Made by a program: the position numbers and the translations under genes. This document shows, piece by piece, positions 57,701 to 64,000 of a stretch of DNA of 64,000 nt. The notes below the pieces were generated by a model that ran no database searches, was not told the DNA's origin, and worked only from the letters and a program-made list of their open reading frames with translations. The DNA is from Arthrinium phaeospermum. Taxonomy: Eukaryota > Ascomycota > Sordariomycetes > Amphisphaeriales > Apiosporaceae. Position 1 is the first letter of the stretch, and every line of letters begins with the position of its first letter. Location: assembly GCA_006503535.1 (NCBI GenBank), contig QYRS01000014.1, forward strand, positions 124,001 through 188,000. The letters run 5' to 3'.

Positions 57701-60700
57701 GGGAGAAGATGCGCGAGAACATCATGTCCGAGAGCAACACGGCTAACAGTGTCAGTGTTCAGATCGAGGGCAGTGGGTTCGACGCCGTCAAGAACATCCG
57801 GCTCAACCGTGAGGGCGAATACCTCTACAGTCTGCACCCCAAGGCCGACAATGCGTTACACAAGCTCTTGGTGGAAGTCAAGCTTGGAAACGACAACATT
57901 AAGTATGTGACTTTGAGGTCACCGTTGGTGGTCGAGAACCAAACACAGATACCGGTAGAGCTCGGTGTGTACGATGCTCAGGAGGGGCATCTTCTCAAAA
58001 TTGAGAAGATTCCGCCTGGAGAGAGTCGGCCTGCGCCAGTCGCGGCTTGTTTCGTCAAGTCACTACTGGTGCGGCCGGACTCTGGCTTCGGTTACGCATG
58101 GTCTTCTGAGCATCTGTGGTGGAGAGATCTTTTGAAACGGCCGACGCGTACCCTCATGTGCAAGGGCGAGTCCAACGATCCGTTCTACTTCCAGATGAGC
58201 ACAACGTTTGAAAAGGGGCATTTTCTCACTGGGTAAGTTTCACCTTTGCCGATTGGATGCGACAACGCTAACATAATTCACCAGCAAATACCCCTACATG
58301 AAGATCAAGCTGTCTCCCCCCATCGTTCTGGAGAACCTGCTGCCTTACGACTTCAAGTACCGCATTTACGACAAAAACACTAAGAGAGATTGGACGAACT
58401 TCTTGCGCAAGGGAGGCGTTAGTCCCGTCCATGTCGTGGAGCTGTCCCACCTGCTCCTGATGAGCATTGATATGCAGGATACCGTCTTCAAGCCCAGCGA
58501 GTTTGCTATCGTCAACCCCGGCCAACAGGAAGATTTCCGAAAAGAGAAGAGACTGATTTGCAAGGACGAGGAAGGCCTTCAACTGCATTTGTCTCTCCAC
58601 TACTACCGAGTTCCCGACGGCGGTGGGGCGTTCCAGGTTACCGTGTTCAGCCCCTACGTCCTGTTGAACAAGACTGGCTTGGATGTTAACATTCGTGCCA
58701 AGCAACCTTTGCAACAGGCGAAGAGGGCCGCTGGGCAGTCACAACTCAATGCGTCCTCTAGAGGACAATCCAAGGCCACCCCTTTCATGTTCTCATACCC
58801 TAGCGACGAACATAAAAACCGTGCGCTGCTCAAGATTGGCGACTCCGAATGGAGCAAGCCTCAGAGTTTCGATGCCATTGGAAGCACGAGCGATGTTATT
58901 CTGCCCGCCGTCAACAAGAACGCCGAGTATCATGTTGGCATTACAATTGAAGCGGGAGAAGGCAAGTACAAGATGACAAGGGTCGTCACTCTTGCACCTC
59001 GCTTCATCGTCAAGAACAAGCTGGGCGAGGAGATCAACATTCGCGAGCCAGGCTCTTCGAACATTATGACGCTGCAGACAGGTTCACTTCAGGCTATGCA
59101 CACGCTTCAACGCTCGCCCGTCAAGCAGCTCGCGCTCTGTTTCCCGGGCATCAACAATCAGTGGACGTCGCCCTTCAACATCTCAGATCTGGGGACCAAC
59201 CATATCAAGATCGCCAAGGCGGGCCAGCGCCAACGGCTGGTTCGTGTCGAGGTATTGATGGAGGACTCGACCATCTTCTTGCATCTCACCATGGAGTCCA
59301 AGGCATGGCCATTCTCCATGCGGAATGAAAGTGATACCGAATTCGTCTTCTACCAGGCCAACCCCAACGTCGACGATGAAGGGGGCGAGGACCGCTCTGG
59401 CTGGCGACCGGTCAAATACCGCCTGCCGCCTCGAAGTATTATGCCCTACGCGTGGGACTTCCCGGCTGCCAAGTTCCGAGAGGTCGTCATCACTGCTTAT
59501 GGCAAAGAGCGGCATGTCAAACTGGCGGAGATTGGAAACCTGATTCCCATGAAGTTCGTCAGCGGCACGGGTACTCAGAAGATTATTGACATCAACGTCG
59601 CCGCCGACGGTCCCACCCAAACTCTGATCTTGTCCAACTTCAAGCAAAGCAAGAGCTTGTACCGCCAGAGGACCGGAACCGGACTCAGCACGAACAGCAG
59701 CGGAGGCTTTGAAGTCAAGAACCTGGACACCGGCACAACCTTCCAAGCGCAACTCAAGCTTTCGGGTATTGGTGTTTCACTTATCAATACGTCGCTCAAG
59801 GAACTTGCTTACATCAACTTCCGTGATGTGCAACTGAGCTACAAGGAGTCGGCACTGTACCAGACAATCAGCACGTCCATCAAGTGGATCCAGATCGATA
59901 ACCAGCTCTACGGAGGACTCTTCCCCATGGTGCTCTACCCCAGTGTCGTGCCGAAGCAGGCACAGGAGATTGAGATGCACCCATCGCTCCATGCCCAGGT
60001 CACCAGGGTCAAGGACAATGACTACGGTGTGCTGTATGTCAAATATGCGACGCTGCTTCTCCAGCAAATGACTATTGAACTGGACGAGGACTTCATCTAT
60101 GCTGTTCTGGACTTCACGAAGGTACCCGGAGCAGCTTGGACCGAGACACACGAGGGGAAGCTCTGCGACGATGATCTAGAAATCCCAGAGCCGAAGCAAG
60201 AGCAAGGCGGCCAGGATATCTACTTCGAAGTCCTTAACATCCAACCTATGCAGCTCGATCTCTCGTTCATGCGCACAGAGCGAGTCAATGTGGAAGACAA
60301 GACATCGTCGCGGAACCCCATCATGTTCTTCATCAACGCCATGACCATGGCCATCGGAAACGTCAACGATGCGCCAATTCGCATGAACGCATTGCTACTG
60401 GAGAACGCACGCATGTCGGTTCCTGTACTCGTTCAAAACATGTCGAACCACTACAGCCAAGAAGTCATCTACCAGATCCACAAGATCATCGGCAGTGCGG
60501 ACTTCTTGGGCAACCCTGTCGGTCTCTTCAACAACCTCAGCAGCGGTATCACCGACGTCTTCTACGAGCCATACCAGGGTCTCATCATGTCCGACAAGCC
60601 CGAGGATCTCGGTATCGGTATCGCCAAGGGTGCGGCAAGCTTCGTCAAGAAGTCCGTATACGGCTTCTCGGACTCGTTCTCCAAGATCACGGGCAGTCTT

Positions 60701-61432
60701 GGCAAGGGTCTGGCAGCAGCCACCCTGGACAAGCAGTTCCAAGACCGTCGCCGCATCACACGGGCCAGAAACCGACCGAAGCACGCACTCTTTGGCATCA
60801 CGACGGGTGCCAACTCGTTCTTCACCTCGGTCGCGTCCGGCGCGGGCGGCCTCGTGAAGAAGCCGCTCGAGGGAGCCGAGACTGGTGGTGCCGCCGGGTT
60901 CATGAAGGGCATGGTGAAGGGTGGTGTTGGTCTTCTGACTAAGCCCGCCGTCGGCGTATTCGACATGGCGTCCAACTTCTCCGAGGGCATCCGCAACACG
61001 ATGACGGTCTTTGACGGCTCTGAGCTAGACCGAGTGCGACTGACGCGCTTCATTCCGGCCGACGGCATCGTTCGCCCCTACAACCAACGCGAGGCGCTGG
61101 GGCAGTTCTGGCTCAAGCAGACGGACAATGGCAAGTACTTCAACGAGGGGTACGTGGCGCACCTGGAGCTGCCGCGGGACAACATGGTGGTCATGGTGAC
61201 GTATAGCCGGATCCTGCTGATCCGCAGCGACCGGTTGACGACGGAGTGGGACGTGCCTCTGAAGGAGATCCAAATCGTGAAGCGGGAGCGCACGGGACTC
61301 AGCATCGTACTAAGGGGCGGGTCTGTGGGGCCTTTCATCCCCGTGGGCGAGGAGTCGAGCCGCGAGTTCCTGTACAAATCGATCGCGATCCCCGTCAACG
61401 AGTTCAACCGCCGGTTCCGGGGTCTGGAATAG
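51772..61432 (+). CDS. vps13: VPS13 bridge-like lipid-transfer protein
   Basis: Two exons, 51772-58232 and 58285-61432, with a 52-nt intron (GTAAGT...CACCAG, phase 2); 3202 residues, close to yeast Vps13 (about 3140). VPS13 moves glycerophospholipids along a hydrophobic groove at organelle contact sites. The N-terminal chorein domain is clear (MLEGLVAGLLNRFLGMYVKN, then IWSGDVKLRNLELRKEAL and IPWSNLRGAPVKI). An acidic loop follows at about residues 881-900 (DDDIDDDDDDAFED). The adaptor-binding (VAB/SHR-BD) region spans roughly 2050-2500, with repeated PFNISD- and VVLENLLPYDFKY-like strands. The C-terminal ATG2-like helices begin near residue 2890 (GLFNNLSSGITDVFYEPYQG, SFVKKSVYGFSDSFSKITGS, KHALFGITTGANSFFTSVAS). 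A PH-like end finishes NEFNRRFRGLE. The start has a good context and a complete chorein end. After the TAG the frame stays open for 85 more codons (see the entry at 61433). Confidence 0.96.
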
Positions 61433-61690
61433 GAGGATGATCACCCGGGCGCGCACCACAGGTGGGGGATTTCGCATTACCATCAACGGCTGCGGAGGAG
61501 TTTGGAAAGGGGTCATAGTCGAGGTCGGAAGAGCATGGAGGGCGGTCGCCACAGGAAGAGTACGGAGAGCAGTCCTCGGAAGAAGAGTGGCGAGGGTAAG
61601 AAGAGTCTAGATGGTAGTGGTAGCAAGAGGAGGAAGACGAGCGAGGGTAGTAGTAGTAGGAGACGAAGGACGACGGAGGGGCAGCGGTAG
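61433..61690 (+). other. In-frame open extension after the VPS13 stop
   Basis: Directly after the VPS13 TAG the same frame runs 85 codons to the next TAG. The predicted segment goes EDDHPGAHHRWG..., then a basic run with a loose repeat of about 11 residues: GRKSMEGG, HRKSTESS, RKKSGEG, KKSLDG, KRRKTSEG, RRRRTTEG. The repeat of [KR]K[ST]x[ED]G suggests real or former coding sequence, such as a lost C-terminal tail, stop readthrough, or an alternative splice product. Plain 3' UTR with purine-rich low complexity is the null explanation. Confidence 0.35.
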
Positions 61691-62244
61691 CAGAATGTCG
61701 TAGAGGCTCTCGGTTTGTGGGACTGAGATACACACGTGCGATACAATTGGGCGTGGCGTTAGGGGGTTTTAGGATTGGTAGTTTTATATGATAATGGTTC
61801 TACTGTACTTTTGGATTGCGTGAAGTTGATGTTGCTGGCTAATAGTGCTGACAATAAGAACTATCTGAGGCCTGTCATACCTCGATGAATGTACCAAACG
61901 TGGAGGGTTGCACTGAGTGGCAGGCGGCCCGCCTCTCGGGTACCACGCATGCACTTGGCTGGCCGGCTTTTGTGGCCACTCTGTTTTACCGGGAGGAGTT
62001 GATTGGCTCTGCGCCATGAGGATCTTGCCGCTATATGCAGCCCCTTTTTTATTCATGCGGTTGGTTGTGCTGCATATGCCCATCCCCTCACTTTTTCGTT
62101 TCAGCCCGATTACTCTCCGTTCCTGCTCCTTCTGTGTTGTCGGAGTAGGCAGCAGTTTGAAGCATCTATTGACACTATTTGTTCCTGCCTCGATTCTACA
62201 TACGAGCACACGTATACTTGAAGTTGCCTTTTAGAACTGCCACC
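61691..62244. other. Intergenic between VPS13 and the NACHT gene
   Basis: VPS13 3' region and promoter of the NACHT gene. No gene or RNA was recognised. Confidence 0.5.
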
Positions 62245-64000
62245 ATGGGACTGCGCGATAAGTTCTCCAAGCTCATGAGTAAGAGCAAAAGGAAGAAAAA
62301 AGACTCCTCGACGACCTCGGACACATCCACAACCACCCCCGTGCCCGTGCCTGAGGTGGTGGCGGCCGTGGAGCCTCCGCCCAACCTCGACGCCGAGTCG
62401 CCCAGCCTCTGGGATGTAGCGTACGACCAACTCAAGGCCCGCGACCGCACCCTCGTGGAGGAGTATGAGCAAGTGTTGCTGGCGAAGAAGCAGGGCGACG
62501 ACGAAGCTACGGCTTTGGCGCTGTTGCGGGGGCGGCTCGATGACCGGCCCCTGGAGCGAAGGGCGCAGATGCGGGATATGGCGGAGCACAGTCTGCAGCG
62601 CATGGCGGAGAGTCGGCAGGGGAGGGTTCTCGGGAAGGTTACGGAGACGATGTCGGTGTTGGTTAGTGTGAAGGGGGTTGTTGACTCGGCTGTGAAGTGA
62701 GTATATAAATTCTTTCGTTCTTCCATTCTCTATGTACCGTTGCTGGTGGTGTTTTCTTCCCTTTTCCCCTATACATAAAACACCACCTGCATTCGGCCTC
62801 AACACGGAGCTACAATAGCTAACATTCGCATCAAAGGGCCTCACCGGAAGCTTCGACTGTCTGGGCTGGAATCTGCTTCGTCATGCCTTTTGTCGAAAAC
62901 CTGGCCGAGTCGACGGCCACCATGCAAGAGGGCTTCGTGTACTTGACATCCAGGATGGAGTACTACGCAGCGTTCGAAAGAGTCTTGTTCCGCCCGGCTC
63001 AGGTCTCTGCCAGGTTGGACGCGCTTGTGAAAGCGAACAAGCCGGATGTTGTGCGACTATACAGCCAGATCATCGAGTATATCGTTCAATTTGTCATGCA
63101 GATCCAGCATTCCAGAACCAATCAGATCCTTCGAGGCATGCTCAACCTGGACGATTGGAAGAAGAAACTCGCGGCGGTCCAGGAGACCGAGGCCCTGGTT
63201 GCTCGCAACGCGGAGCAGATGGGAACCGCACAGGGGCAAGAGACCATCACGAAGATTCGGGACGATTCCTCGCAATCGGTGGAGCTTCTCCAGTCATTTC
63301 TCAAGATCAGTCATGAGCACCTCTTGGTCGCCAGGCAAGACCGAGAGACCGCTACGAAAAGTCAAGAGATATTGTCCCAGCAGCTGGAGCTCTCCAAACA
63401 AGCGGAACAGAGAACGCTAACGCAGCAAGAGAAACGATGCCTGGAGATATTTACCAATGGCCAGCAGGACTATGTTGATTGGAAGCAGCGTGTCCCCAAG
63501 CGCCTTGATGGCACGTGTAACTGGCTCCTTCAGCATGGAAATTATCTGGAATGGCGGGCACGAACTTCGGGGCCCATTCTAATCTCAGCAGATCCTGGCT
63601 GCGGTAAGTCGGTGCTTTCGCGATTCCTGGTTGACGAGTTTCTACCCTCTACAGAACCACAGGCGACCATATGCTACTTCTTCTTCAAAGACCAGGCACA
63701 AGATAATCTCAAGCAGGCTCTTTGTGCGGTCATCCACCAGCTCTTGAAGAAGTATCCAACCTTTATGGAACTGAATACTGAAGGGCCATCGGTGACAAGG
63801 AGCCTGAGCTCTCTTTGGTCTCTTATGACTTCCATCGTGGCCCATCCAGGAGCTGGTCAAGTCATTTGCATCTTGGATGCCCTTGACGAATGCAGACAGG
63901 ATGACAGAAGGGTGCTCGCCGATCTAGTTAGAGGGTTGTTCGGAGGCCAGGACAGTAGCAATACCACCTTCAAGATGGTTTTGACCAGTCGTCCGTACGA
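62245..64000 (+). CDS. NWD-type NACHT (NLR-like) protein, 5' part
   Basis: Exons 62245-62696 and 62837 to beyond the right edge; 140-nt intron GTGAGT...TCAAAG, phase 2; 538 residues visible. The start lies in a strong CACCATGG context; an upstream in-frame region is less likely. A basic Ser/Thr-rich head (MGLRDKFSKLMSKSKRKKK) precedes an NWD NACHT_N-like helical domain (LWDVAYDQLKARDRTLVEEY; then WAGICFVMPFVENLAESTAT and FVYLTSRMEYYAAFERVL). The NACHT NTPase follows: Walker A ADPGCGKS with Lys408, FFFKDQAQDN, and Walker B ICILDALDEC near residue 498, then LTSRPY at the edge. Such proteins act as intracellular receptors in fungal non-self recognition and regulated cell death. The C-terminal repeats (WD40, ankyrin or TPR) lie outside the window, so the receptor class is open. 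Confidence 0.88.

Overview
The window is nuclear DNA from a filamentous ascomycete, most likely a Sordariomycete (probably Sordariales). The basis is: short introns (about 50-130 nt) with GTAAGT-like donors and CTAAY-like branch sites; a trehalose synthase of the Neurospora ccg-9 type; HET-domain and NACHT (NLR-like) genes; a Zn2Cys6 regulator beside a highly reducing polyketide synthase; and an AT-rich block with the residual base pattern expected of repeat-induced point mutation (RIP). I do not name a species.

Layout. 1-1.5 kb: nothing recognisable. 1.5-2.5 kb: an epoxide-hydrolase-type alpha/beta hydrolase. 2.7-3.1 kb: two halves of a tRNA-like gene separated by about 250 bp that hold a dense GATA/CACGTG block. 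4.4-6.9 kb: a HET-domain gene broken by a frameshift. 7.0-10.3 kb: two plus-strand members (A, B) of an unrecognised paralogous family. 14.2-16.0 kb: a seven-helix membrane protein. 17.8-20.6 kb: ccg-9 trehalose synthase (nine exons). 24.1-25.4 kb: flavohemoglobin. 29.3-30.3 kb: Zn2Cys6 regulator. 31.8-38.8 kb: a 2218-residue polyketide synthase (KS-AT-DH-dead MT-KR-ACP, no ER). 39.5-40.3 kb: a 775-bp AT-rich element with GC-rich terminal inverted repeats and TA flanks. 40.3-47.6 kb: four minus-strand members (C-F) of the same family. 48.5-49.9 kb: a TMEM69-like (DUF3429) mitochondrial membrane protein. 51.8-61.4 kb: a complete VPS13 lipid-transfer protein. 62.2 kb to the right edge: the 5' part of an NWD-type NACHT gene.

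The most notable feature is the six-member family. I rebuilt each gene as two exons with one phase-2 intron at the same place. All six models close in frame, except that gene E needs one base removed from an A8 run. Exon 1 of each starts with a stretch resembling a mitochondrial targeting peptide. Exon 2 carries shared motifs (for example RCHLFT, RWDP, DIAPL, HPLRVE, MHRLA, VYNDGFL). Three members share a promoter block (core CGGGTGGCGGCGGTTCC, then GGGACGCCTCT). The copies sit in two arrays pointing toward each other, about 30 kb apart, around the trehalose, flavohemoglobin and polyketide genes. I do not recognise the family.

Co-operation between genes is supported only locally. The Zn2Cys6 gene and the polyketide synthase look like a minimal biosynthetic pair without tailoring enzymes. 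HET and NACHT genes, classes tied to fungal self/non-self recognition, lie near either end. Three spans of about 3.5-3.9 kb have no supportable gene. Exon borders were set by hand from splice signals and frame arithmetic, without transcript evidence.
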